NCBI RefSeq assembly: GCF_013607875.1
Contig: NZ_VDES01000002.1
Location: 451,638 to 515,637 of the forward strand
DNA length: 64,000 nucleotides
Direction of reading: 5' to 3'
Source of the DNA: Blastomonas ursincola
Lineage (GTDB): Bacteria > Pseudomonadota > Alphaproteobacteria > Sphingomonadales > Sphingomonadaceae
In this document: positions 56,730 through 64,000 of the stretch, one piece after another
Position numbering within the stretch: the stretch's first letter is position 1
Layout of the letters: each line of letters opens with the position of its first letter
Position numbers and translations under genes: made by a program
Notes under the pieces: model-generated
Databases searched by the model: none
The model's input: only the letters and a program-made list of their open reading frames with translations
What the model was told of the DNA's origin: nothing

Positions 56730-57971
56730 ATGAGCCTGTCCTATGCCCGGCTGCTCGCGCGGCGGGTCTATCGCTCCTTGTGGTTCACGCCGGCGGCTTA
56801 TGCGGTGCTTGCGGTGCTGGCGCTGCTGCTCGCCCCGGCGCTGGCCGTGCTGCTGCCAGAGGAATTCCACAAGCTCATCGGGCTGGACGGCGTCGACGAC
56901 CTGCTCGGCGTGCTCGCCAACACGCTGCTGGCGGTCGCGATCTTCTCGCTCGGCATCATGGTGTCCTCGCTCCAGGCCGCAGCCTCCGCCGCGACCCCGC
57001 GCGCTCGCCCGCTGCTGATGCAGGACCGTACCGCGCAGAACGCGATCTCGGTGTTCATCGGCGGGTTTATATACGCGATCGTGGGCACGGTCGGGCTGTC
57101 CACCAGCTATTTCGGCCAGCCCGCGCGCGTCATCCTGTTCCTCACCACATGCCTTGTCATCGTCTCGGTCATCTATGCGCTGATCCGCTGGATCGCGCGG
57201 CTAAGCCGGCTGGGTGACGTGTCCGAAGTGATCGACCTGCTCGAGGATGCTGCCAACAAGGCCTTTGCCGATCTGGCCGAGCGTCCGCTGCTCGGCGGCG
57301 TGCAGAGCGATGCGCTGCCCGATAGCGGCGTGCCGCTCTTTGCCGAGCGCTTCGGCTTCGTCCAGGCGATCGACGACGAGCTGTTCGCGACGGTGAGCGA
57401 GCGCGAGGACGTGGATTTCCATCTGGGCGTGCGCCCCGGCACCTATGTCGATTCGAGCACGATCCTGCTCAAGACATCCAAGGCACTCGACGAGGCGACG
57501 GCGCGTTCGGTGCGGCGCGCATTCGTCATCGCAGGCGAGCGCACCTTCGAGGCCGATCCGCGCTATGGCCTGATCGTGCTGTCCGAAACCGCGTCCAAGG
57601 CATTGTCGCCCGGGGTCAACGACCCCGGCACCGCGATCGACGTGCTGGGCACGTCGCTGCGCGTTCTGGCCGGATGGAGCACGGCGGCACGCGCCACACC
57701 GGCCCGGGTCACCTGCCCGCGACTGCATGTGCCCGCGATCCGGATCGAGGATCTGGTCTGCGATGCCTTTCGCTGGATCGCGCGCGACGGCGCGGGGCAG
57801 CTCGAGGTGCAGATCCGGCTGCAAAAGGCGCTGCGATCGCTTGCCGCGCACGATCCCGTTCGGTTCGGCGAGGCGGCGCGCGCTATGTCGCATGAGGCAT
57901 TCGCGCGCGCGAAGATCGGCCTGGCGCTGCCGGGCGACGTCGAGATCCTTGAGCGGTTCGTGCTGCATTAA
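56730..57971 (+). CDS. DUF2254 membrane protein
   Basis: 413 aa. Four N-terminal membrane helices (PAAYAVLAVLALLLAPALAV; TLLAVAIFSLGIMVSSLQAA; AISVFIGGFIYAIVGTVGLS; LFLTTCLVIVSVIYALI) followed by a soluble C-terminal domain with GFVQAIDDE, ASKALSPGVNDPGTAIDVLG and RLHVPA. The SPGVNDPGTA signature defines DUF2254. Function unknown, possibly envelope-stress or transport. Confidence 0.87.
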   Translation: MSLSYARLLARRVYRSLWFTPAAYAVLAVLALLLAPALAVLLPEEFHKLIGLDGVDDLLGVLANTLLAVAIFSLGIMVSSLQAAASAATPRARPLLMQDRTAQNAISVFIGGFIYAIVGTVGLSTSYFGQPARVILFLTTCLVIVSVIYALIRWIARLSRLGDVSEVIDLLEDAANKAFADLAERPLLGGVQSDALPDSGVPLFAERFGFVQAIDDELFATVSEREDVDFHLGVRPGTYVDSSTILLKTSKALDEATARSVRRAFVIAGERTFEADPRYGLIVLSETASKALSPGVNDPGTAIDVLGTSLRVLAGWSTAARATPARVTCPRLHVPAIRIEDLVCDAFRWIARDGAGQLEVQIRLQKALRSLAAHDPVRFGEAARAMSHEAFARAKIGLALPGDVEILERFVLH

Positions 57972-58008
57972 TGGTTGCCGATGGTGGGGGCGGGCGTCCC
58001 TCTCTTGA

Positions 58009-58093
58009 TGCCCCGCGAAGGCGGGGGCCATCTCCCGGCAGGTGCGACATCGGCTAGGGCAGGAGATGGGCCCCTGCCTGCGCAGGGGACCGC
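58009..58093. repeat. Palindromic repeat between DUF2254 and uvrD
   Basis: Two units with a mirrored layout, TGCCCCGCGAAGGCGGGGGC CATCTCC and GGAGATGGGCCCCTGCCTGC GCAGGGG, around a short centre. The CATCTCC/GGAGATGG arms are complementary. A further repeat family, possibly ending DUF2254 transcription. Confidence 0.75.
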
Positions 58094-58156
58094 CTAATCG
58101 AATGCAGGCCAACGCAGCCCTTGCCCCCGGCTCCCACGTTCCCTAAACGTTCGACG

Positions 58157-60469
58157 GTGAACGATCTCGCCCCCGCCTCCGAATTCCCGCCGCCCTCGGC
58201 CAGCGACCCCGCCTATCTGCAGGGGCTGAACACACCGCAGCGCGAGGCGGTGCTGTCCTCGGACGGGCCGGTGCTGGTGCTGGCCGGCGCAGGCACGGGC
58301 AAGACCGCGGCGCTCACCGCGCGGCTGGCGCATCTGATCGCGACGCGGCGCGCCTGGCCGTCGGAGATTCTCGCGGTCACCTTCACCAACAAGGCTGCGC
58401 GCGAGATGCGCGAGCGCGTCGGCAAGATCATCGGCGAGGCGGTCGAGGGCATGCCCTGGCTCGGCACCTTCCATTCGATCGGCGCGAAGATGCTGCGCCG
58501 CCATGCCGAGCTGGTCGGGCTGCAGAGCAATTTCACGATCATCGATACCGACGACCAGTTGCGCCTGCTCAAGCAGCTGATCCAGGCGGCGGACATCGAC
58601 GACAAGCGCTGGCCCGCGCGCCAGCTCGCCGGGTGCATCGACCGCTGGAAGAACAAGGGGTTGAACCCGCACGAGCTCGATGCGGCGGAGAGCGAGCTCT
58701 ACGCCAACGGGCGCGGGCAGGAGCTCTACACCGCCTATCAGGATCGGCTGAAGGCGCTCAACGCCTGCGATTTCGGCGACCTGCTGCTGCACATGCTGAC
58801 ATTACTGCGCACCGACCGCGCGGTGCTCGAGCAATATCAGCAGAAGTTCAAATATATCCTGGTCGACGAATATCAGGACACCAATTCCAGCCAGTATCTC
58901 TGGCTGCGGCTGCTCGCCCAGGCGCGCAAGAATATCTGCTGCGTCGGCGATGACGACCAGTCGATCTATTCGTGGCGCGGGGCGGAGGTCGCCAATATCC
59001 TGCGCTTCGAAAAGGATTTTCCCGGCGCGCGGATCATCCGGCTCGAGCAGAACTACCGCTCCACCCCGCACATCCTGGGCGCGGCCTCGGGGCTGATCGC
59101 GTCGAACAGCGACCGACTCGGCAAGACGCTGTGGACCGAGGTCGATGCGGGCGAGAAGGTGCGCGTGCTCGGCGTGTGGGATGGGCCCGAAGAGGCGCGG
59201 CGGATCGGCGAAGAGCTCGAAAGCCTGTCGCGGCGCGGGATCAGCCTCGACCGGACCGCGATCCTGGTGCGCGCGCAGTTCCAGACGCGCGAGTTCGAGG
59301 ACCGGTTCATCGCGATCGGCATGCCCTATCGCATCATCGGGGGCTTCCGCTTCTACGAGCGCGCCGAAATCCGCGATGCGCTCGCTTACCTGCGCGTGGT
59401 CAACCAGCCGGCGGACGACCTGGCGTTCGAGCGGATCTTCAACACCCCGAAAAGAGGGCTGGGCGACAAGGCGCTGGAAAAGGTGCACCGGCTGGCGCGC
59501 GCGACCGGGCTGCCGCTCAGCGCTGCCGCGTTCCAGATCCTGGACAGCGATGAATTGCCCGCCCGCGCGCGCACCGCGCTGACCGCGCTGATGCGCGGCA
59601 TCGCGCGCTGGCGCGACCTGCTCGCAACGATGAACCCGGCGGACCTGGCGCGGCAAATACTCGACGAATCGGGCTATACCCAGGTGCTCCAGGCCGAGCG
59701 CTCGGTCGAGGCCTCGGGCCGGCTGGAGAACCTGTCCGAACTCGCGCGCGCGATGGAGGAATATGAGAGCCTCGGCGATTTCCTCGAGCATGTGAGCCTC
59801 GTGATGGACAACGAGGCGGCGGCGGACGAGGCCAAGGTCACGATGATGACCATCCACGGCGCCAAGGGGCTCGAGTTCGAGCATGTCTTCCTGGCGGGAT
59901 GGGAGGAGGGCGTCTTCCCCTCGCAGCGTGCGCTCGACGAGGGTGGCATGGCGAGCCTGGAGGAGGAACGCCGCCTCGCTTATGTCGCGATCACGCGCGC
60001 ACGGGCGAGCTGCACGATCGTGCACGCGGCGAACCGGCGCATCTATGGCCAGTGGACCAGTTCGATCCCTTCGCGCTTCATCGGCGAGCTGCCGCCCGAG
60101 CATGTCGAGGAGGAAAGCTCGCTCACCGGCGGCGCGTCGCTGTGGCGCGCAGGGCTGTCCGAACGCGACGATCCGTTCGCGCATCTGGCGCGCGATCCCG
60201 AGCGCGCGGCGCGGCGCGGCCCTGGCTGGCAGCGCGCGGCGCAGGTGCCCGGCGGGTTCAACGCCACGCCGCAGCGCGTCGCTGAAGCGCGGTCGAGCGC
60301 GATCAGCCTGGGCAATGCCGGGCGCAGCGATGTCGAGATCGGCACCCGCGTGTTCCACCAGAAATTCGGCTATGGGCTGGTCGCCGAGAAGGAAGGCAAC
60401 AAGCTGGAGATCGACTTCGAGAATTCAGGGCGCAAGCGGGTGATCGACAGCTTCGTCAGCCTCGCCTGA
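58157..60469 (+). CDS. uvrD: UvrD/PcrA-type ATP-dependent DNA helicase
   Basis: 770-aa superfamily 1A helicase acting in excision repair and on stalled replication. Motifs: Q-motif LNTPQREAVLSSDGP, Walker A AGAGTGKT, TFTNKAAREM, Walker B VDEYQDTNSSQY, GDDDQSIYSWRGA, LEQNYRST, MTIHGAKGLEFEHVFLAGWE, and VAITRARA. The C-terminal Tudor-like end (FGYGLVAEKEGNKLEIDFE) matches PcrA/UvrD. GTG 58157 is preferred; a TTG at 58121 extends into low-similarity sequence. Confidence 0.92.
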   Translation: MNDLAPASEFPPPSASDPAYLQGLNTPQREAVLSSDGPVLVLAGAGTGKTAALTARLAHLIATRRAWPSEILAVTFTNKAAREMRERVGKIIGEAVEGMPWLGTFHSIGAKMLRRHAELVGLQSNFTIIDTDDQLRLLKQLIQAADIDDKRWPARQLAGCIDRWKNKGLNPHELDAAESELYANGRGQELYTAYQDRLKALNACDFGDLLLHMLTLLRTDRAVLEQYQQKFKYILVDEYQDTNSSQYLWLRLLAQARKNICCVGDDDQSIYSWRGAEVANILRFEKDFPGARIIRLEQNYRSTPHILGAASGLIASNSDRLGKTLWTEVDAGEKVRVLGVWDGPEEARRIGEELESLSRRGISLDRTAILVRAQFQTREFEDRFIAIGMPYRIIGGFRFYERAEIRDALAYLRVVNQPADDLAFERIFNTPKRGLGDKALEKVHRLARATGLPLSAAAFQILDSDELPARARTALTALMRGIARWRDLLATMNPADLARQILDESGYTQVLQAERSVEASGRLENLSELARAMEEYESLGDFLEHVSLVMDNEAAADEAKVTMMTIHGAKGLEFEHVFLAGWEEGVFPSQRALDEGGMASLEEERRLAYVAITRARASCTIVHAANRRIYGQWTSSIPSRFIGELPPEHVEEESSLTGGASLWRAGLSERDDPFAHLARDPERAARRGPGWQRAAQVPGGFNATPQRVAEARSSAISLGNAGRSDVEIGTRVFHQKFGYGLVAEKEGNKLEIDFENSGRKRVIDSFVSLA

Positions 60470-60484
60470 GCCCGGTATCGCGGG

Positions 60485-62578
60485 TCAGATACGCTCTGCC
60501 CGCGCCACCGATTCCGACGCGCGCAACGCCATGATGATCTGCATCAGATGGCCGACATCGTGCACTTCCAGGTCCGATTCATAGGTATGGAACGGCTGGT
60601 CGCGATTGGTCAGCTTGAGGTTGACGATGTTCGCCTTGTGATGGCTGAAAATGCCCGCCATGTCGGCGAGCGTGCCCGGCCGGTTGTACAGGATCGCGCG
60701 GATGCGCGCGGTCGCGCCATCCGAATCGCCGCCCCATGACAGGTCGATCCAGTCGGCATCGACCCCGCTGACCAGATTGAGGCAATCGATGGTGTGCACC
60801 TCGATATGCTGGCCCTGGCGGCGCAGCCCGACGATGCGGTCGCCGGGCACCGGGTGGCAGCATTCGGCAAGCTGGAAGGCGACGCCCGGGGTCAGCCCCT
60901 GGATCGAGATCGCCCGGTCCTGGCGCGGGAATTCGCGCAGCGCGGCCTGTTCGCTGCTGCTGCCGGGGACCAGCGCATCCATCAGATCGACATCGCTGAT
61001 CTGGTTCTTGCCTACCGCGAGCATCAGCTCGGACTCGTCGTCCATGCCGAGCCGTTCGAGCGCCTGTTTGAGCGCCTTCTTGCCGATCTTGACCGGCAGG
61101 CGCCCGGCGATCTCGTCGTAGATCACCCGGCCGATGGCGATGGTCTCGTCGCGCTCCTTGTCGCGGACATAGCGGCGGATCGCGGCGCGCGCCTTGCCGG
61201 TGGTGACGAAGCCGAGCCAGCTGGTCTGCGGCTCCTGGCCTTCGGATTTCAGGATCTCGACGATGTCGCCATTGGCGAGTGGGGTGCGCAGCGGCAGGTT
61301 GCGTCCGTTGATCAGCACGCCGACCGCCTTGTTGCCGAGGTTGGTGTGCACCGCATAGGCGAAGTCGATCGCGGTCGCGCCCTTGGGCATCTGGTGCAGC
61401 GCGCCCTTGGGCGTGAAGGCGAAGATGCGGTCCTGATACATCGCCATGCGGGTGTGCTCGAGCAGCTCGTCGGCATCCTGCGCGGTGTCAAGAATCTCGA
61501 TCAGGTCGCGAATCCATCCGGCCTGGCCGTCGGGCCGCGTCCCGCCCTGCTTGTACGCCCAGTGCGCCGCGAGACCGAATTCGCTCTGCCGGTGCATCTC
61601 GTGCGTGCGGATCTGGATCTCGACGCGCATCGACTGGCCGTGGATGATCGCGGTGTGCAGCGAGCGATAGCCGTTGCGCTTGGGGGTCGAGATATAGTCC
61701 TTGAACCGGCCGGGGATCATTTTCCACTTGCGGTGGATATGGCCCAATGCGGCATAGCAGTCGTCGATGCTGTCGACGATGACGCGGAAGGCGATGATGT
61801 CGGTCATCTGCTCGAACGACACGTGCCGCTCGGCCATCTTGCGCCAGATCGAATAGGGGTGCTTCTCGCGACCGCTGATCTCGGCGGTCAGGCCGTGGGC
61901 GGCGAGCTCTGCCTTGAGCGATTCGGCGATGGTTTCGACCTGGTTCTCGCCGCTCGCCTTGATCTGGTCGAGCCGACCGCAGATCGTTTCATAGGCTTCC
62001 GGTTCGAGCTCGCGGAACGCGAGCATCTGCATCTCGCGCATATATTCGTACATGCCGACGCGCTCGGCGAGCGGCGCGAAGATGTCCATCGTCTCGCGCG
62101 CGATGCGCTTGCGCTTGTCGGCGCTGGAAATGAACTTGAGCGTGCGCATGTTGTGCAGCCGGTCGGCCAGCTTGACCAGCAACACGCGCAGGTCGTTCGA
62201 CATGGCGAGCAGGAACTTGCGCAGGTTCTCGGCCGCGCGCTCGTTCTCGGTCTGCGCCTCGATCTTGGAAAGCTTGGTCACGCCGTCGACCATCTCGGCT
62301 ACCTTGGGGCCGAAGAGCCGTTCGACCTCCTCGATCGTGGTCAGCGTGTCTTCGACCGTATCGTGCAGCAATGCGGTGATGATGGTCTCGACGTCCATCT
62401 TCAGGTCGGTCATCAGACCTGCCACCTCGATCGGATGACTGAAATACGGGTCGCCGCTGGCGCGCTTCTGGCTGCCATGCTTCTGCACGGAAAACACATA
62501 GGCGCGGTTGATCAGCGCCTCGTCCGCATCGGGGTCGTATTCCTTGACCCGTTCTACCAGTTCATATTGTCTAAGCAC
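60485..62578 (-). CDS. spoT: Bifunctional (p)ppGpp synthetase/hydrolase (Rel/SpoT family)
   Basis: 697 aa. HD hydrolase domain (HPIEVAGLMTDL, ALLHDTVEDTLTT, KLADRLHNMRTL), synthetase domain (KRNGYRSLHTAII), TGS domain (VFAFTPKG region and AIDFAYAVHTNLGNKAVG), conserved CHPVPGDRIVG zinc-finger region, and C-terminal ACT domain (ILYNRPGTLADMAGIFSHHK). It makes and degrades the alarmone. Start GTG 62578 (MLRQYELVERV) matches family length; the frame runs further upstream without similarity. It converges with uvrD. Confidence 0.94.
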   Translation of the reverse strand: MLRQYELVERVKEYDPDADEALINRAYVFSVQKHGSQKRASGDPYFSHPIEVAGLMTDLKMDVETIITALLHDTVEDTLTTIEEVERLFGPKVAEMVDGVTKLSKIEAQTENERAAENLRKFLLAMSNDLRVLLVKLADRLHNMRTLKFISSADKRKRIARETMDIFAPLAERVGMYEYMREMQMLAFRELEPEAYETICGRLDQIKASGENQVETIAESLKAELAAHGLTAEISGREKHPYSIWRKMAERHVSFEQMTDIIAFRVIVDSIDDCYAALGHIHRKWKMIPGRFKDYISTPKRNGYRSLHTAIIHGQSMRVEIQIRTHEMHRQSEFGLAAHWAYKQGGTRPDGQAGWIRDLIEILDTAQDADELLEHTRMAMYQDRIFAFTPKGALHQMPKGATAIDFAYAVHTNLGNKAVGVLINGRNLPLRTPLANGDIVEILKSEGQEPQTSWLGFVTTGKARAAIRRYVRDKERDETIAIGRVIYDEIAGRLPVKIGKKALKQALERLGMDDESELMLAVGKNQISDVDLMDALVPGSSSEQAALREFPRQDRAISIQGLTPGVAFQLAECCHPVPGDRIVGLRRQGQHIEVHTIDCLNLVSGVDADWIDLSWGGDSDGATARIRAILYNRPGTLADMAGIFSHHKANIVNLKLTNRDQPFHTYESDLEVHDVGHLMQIIMALRASESVARAERI

Positions 62579-62779
62579 CTGGTGAATGTCGGTGCTTTGC
62601 AAGCAATTGCAACAGAAAAACGCGCCTGTGCGAGGGGCCATGGTCGGGGTCGCTCGGGGCAAGGGACCAGGGCATCAAGGGGGTTATCGCACAGGCGCGG
62701 CAGGTTTGCCGGGCGGCAGGGTCATGCGATGTGGGAGTATCGCAGGTCCTGGCCACCCGACCGGAAGCGGTTCGTTCGA

Positions 62780-63118
62780 TCAGCCCTTGGCGTTGCAGGT
62801 AGCCAGCTCTTCGCCGGCCATCGCCTCGTTGCGGGTTGTAAAGGCGGTGACATCGCCCATCTTGCGAGACAGACGCGTGCAGGCGTTGATCGGGCGCGAG
62901 GTCGCCTTCGATCCGGTGCACACGGTGCCTTCGCACTGCCACACGACGCCCTGGATGATCTTGGTGGTCTTTTCGACGGGCGCGGCGAGTTCTGCGGTGA
63001 AATAGCTGCTGCCCGGAGCCTGCGCGCTGGCGGTGCTCGCCTGCATCATCACCATGCTCGAAAGCGAGGCGGCGGCGACAAAAGCGATCTGGGTCAGGGT
63101 CTTGGTGAAGCGGGGCAT
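62780..63118 (-). CDS. CC_3452-type exported protein
   Basis: 112 aa. Signal peptide ending in STASAQ, then a small domain with four cysteines: VWQCEGTVCTG, INACTRLS and ELATCNAK. The W-x-C-x(5)-C and R-x-I-x-AC pattern is that of a small conserved alphaproteobacterial family (CC_3452 type) with no known role. It is divergent from the HxlR regulator across a palindromic operator region. Confidence 0.75.
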   Translation of the reverse strand: MPRFTKTLTQIAFVAAASLSSMVMMQASTASAQAPGSSYFTAELAAPVEKTTKIIQGVVWQCEGTVCTGSKATSRPINACTRLSRKMGDVTAFTTRNEAMAGEELATCNAKG

Positions 63119-63200
63119 GGCGTGTCCTTTCTAACGGTTTTCCCGGGGAGGAAATCGGCGGGGTGCAATTTCAGTTGCGAATCACTACCTATACGAATAG

Positions 63201-63222
63201 GTTTCGAGTTGCAACTAGAAAC
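63201..63222. promoter_or_regulatory. 22-bp palindromic operator between CC_3452 and hxlR genes
   Basis: GTTTCg-AGTTGCAACT-aGAAAC: palindromic except one base pair, with the perfect core AGTTGCAACT. A related half-site TTTCAGTTGC lies at 63169-63178, and ACCTAT/ATAGGT (63187-63202) forms another short palindrome. A strong candidate binding site for the HxlR-type regulator encoded 66 nt downstream. Confidence 0.65.
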
Positions 63223-63287
63223 TGAATTTTCATTGGCAAGGCCGCATTTTTCGATAAGATGGCGGTTTGAAACTGGATTTGATGATC

Positions 63288-63821
63288 ATGACCCACGGCA
63301 ACCCCAACAAACTGCGCGAACCGCTGGCCGAGATTGCAGCCTGTTGCAGCCTGCCTCAGGCGCTCGAGACGATGGGTGAGCGCTGGTCGTTCATGATCCT
63401 GCGCGCCTCGTTCAATGGGCTGCACCATTTCGAGGAATTTCTGGAAGAGCTGGGCATTGCCCGCAACATCCTGTCCAACCGGCTGACCCGCCTGGTCGAA
63501 AGCGGCATCCTCAAGCGAGCGCCCTGTGTCGATGATCGGCGCAAGATCGAATATCGTCTCACCGACAAGGGGCTGGACCTGCTGCCGACGATGATCGCGC
63601 TGCGCCAATGGGGCGAGAAATGGGAAAGCGGCGTGCCGTCCAACCCGGTGCTGGTCGACGAGCGCGATCGCCGTCCGATCCAGCCGATCTCGATCCGCGC
63701 GCATGATGGCCGCGTGCTGACGCACCACGACCTGTGCTGGATCGATCTGGCCGATCTGAACGCCGCCGATGGCGACGACAATGACCACGATGGCGTGGTC
63801 AAGCGCATCGCGAGCATCTGA
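63288..63821 (+). CDS. HxlR-family transcriptional regulator
   Basis: 177 aa from ATG 63288; a TTG at 63267 and ATG at 63282 are also in frame. HxlR winged helix: CCSLPQALETMGERWSFMIL (with the redox-capable Cys pair), FEEFLEELGIARNILSNRLT, RLVESGILKRAPCVDDRRKI, EYRLTDKGLDL. A C-terminal His/Asp-rich tail (GDDNDHDG) extends past the usual end. It probably controls itself and the divergent exported protein. Confidence 0.88.
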   Translation: MTHGNPNKLREPLAEIAACCSLPQALETMGERWSFMILRASFNGLHHFEEFLEELGIARNILSNRLTRLVESGILKRAPCVDDRRKIEYRLTDKGLDLLPTMIALRQWGEKWESGVPSNPVLVDERDRRPIQPISIRAHDGRVLTHHDLCWIDLADLNAADGDDNDHDGVVKRIASI

Positions 63822-63860
63822 GCGCGCGCCAGCGGACGCCGCTGGCGAGCGCTGTCGGGT

Positions 63861-64000
63861 TCAGCTCGTCGCGCGGACGATCAGTTCGGGCTCGAGCTGC
63901 ACCGGTTCGCAGATTTCGCCATCGATCTGGCGGAACACCATGTCGACCAGCATCTTCGCGCCGGCCTGCAGGTCCTGGCGGATCGTGGTCAGCGGCGGAT
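63861..64000 (-). CDS. LacI-family regulator, C-terminal end (runs off the window)
   Basis: The last 46 codons read PPLTTIRQDLQAGAKMLVDM, VFRQIDGEICEPVQLEPELI, VRATS. The PLTTIRQD and L.PELIVRAT patterns are the effector-domain end of LacI/PurR-type repressors. The DNA-binding part and target genes lie beyond the window edge. Confidence 0.85.
   Translation of the reverse strand, partial: PPLTTIRQDLQAGAKMLVDMVFRQIDGEICEPVQLEPELIVRATS

Overview
The window is GC-rich, tightly packed and free of mobile elements. It looks like a chromosome piece from an aerobic anoxygenic phototrophic alphaproteobacterium of the Sphingomonadales (Erythrobacter, Blastomonas or phototrophic Sphingomonas relatives). 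The evidence is the gene order bchIDO-crtF-bchCXYZ-pufBALMC, the EcfG/NepR stress module, popZ near valS, and several palindromic repeat families of the kind scattered through sphingomonad genomes. The genus cannot be settled from the sequence.

Region 1 (1-13442) is the right-hand end of a photosynthesis gene cluster. The 3' part of bchI, then bchD and bchO, are linked by ATGA overlaps and followed by crtF. A short intergenic region carries a PpsR/CrtJ-type double operator on a promoter. Next come bchC-X-Y-Z, again joined by ATGA overlaps, then pufB-pufA, an RNA hairpin, and pufL-pufM-pufC. The products insert Mg into protoporphyrin, reduce chlorophyllide a toward bacteriochlorophyll a, methylate a carotenoid, and build the LH1-reaction centre core with its tetraheme donor.

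Region 2 (13443-26900) is general chromosome: a multi-pass membrane protein, an HNH protein with an M20 amidohydrolase, a VOC protein, a serine hydrolase, a DUF3617 lipoprotein, uvrB, a HigBA-like toxin-antitoxin pair, a DsbD-family reductase, a beta-helix protein and a cation:proton antiporter. Palindromic repeats fill most of the larger gaps.

Region 3 (26900-32710) is a minus-strand methionine operon: ArsR-methyltransferase, metF, metH N-terminal half, metH C-terminal half. MetH is split into two polypeptides, and a near-perfect palindrome overlaps the operon promoter. Region 4 (32900-37700) holds small lipoproteins, tryptophan 2,3-dioxygenase, UbiA, an MmyB-type regulator and a NUDIX protein.

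Region 5 (37720-40550) is a compact general-stress island: a DUF1328 membrane peptide, an entericidin-like lipoprotein, ecfG, nepR and dps. Three candidate EcfG promoters precede DUF1328, ecfG and dps. Region 6 (40600-44850) is a DUF2946 / TonB-dependent receptor / PepSY metal-uptake-like locus, followed by a large metalloprotease, YaiI and tRNA-Cys.

Region 7 (48174-64000) carries a pcm-like gene, tolC, popZ, an S9 peptidase, a zeta-like toxin pair, valS, DUF2254, uvrD/pcrA, the bifunctional (p)ppGpp enzyme, a CC_3452-type secreted protein, an HxlR regulator with a palindromic operator, and the end of a LacI-type regulator.

The most striking observation is that one interspersed palindrome family sits inside two essential or core coding sequences, bchD and valS, without breaking either frame. 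A second family supplies, or overlaps, the start of the serine hydrolase gene.
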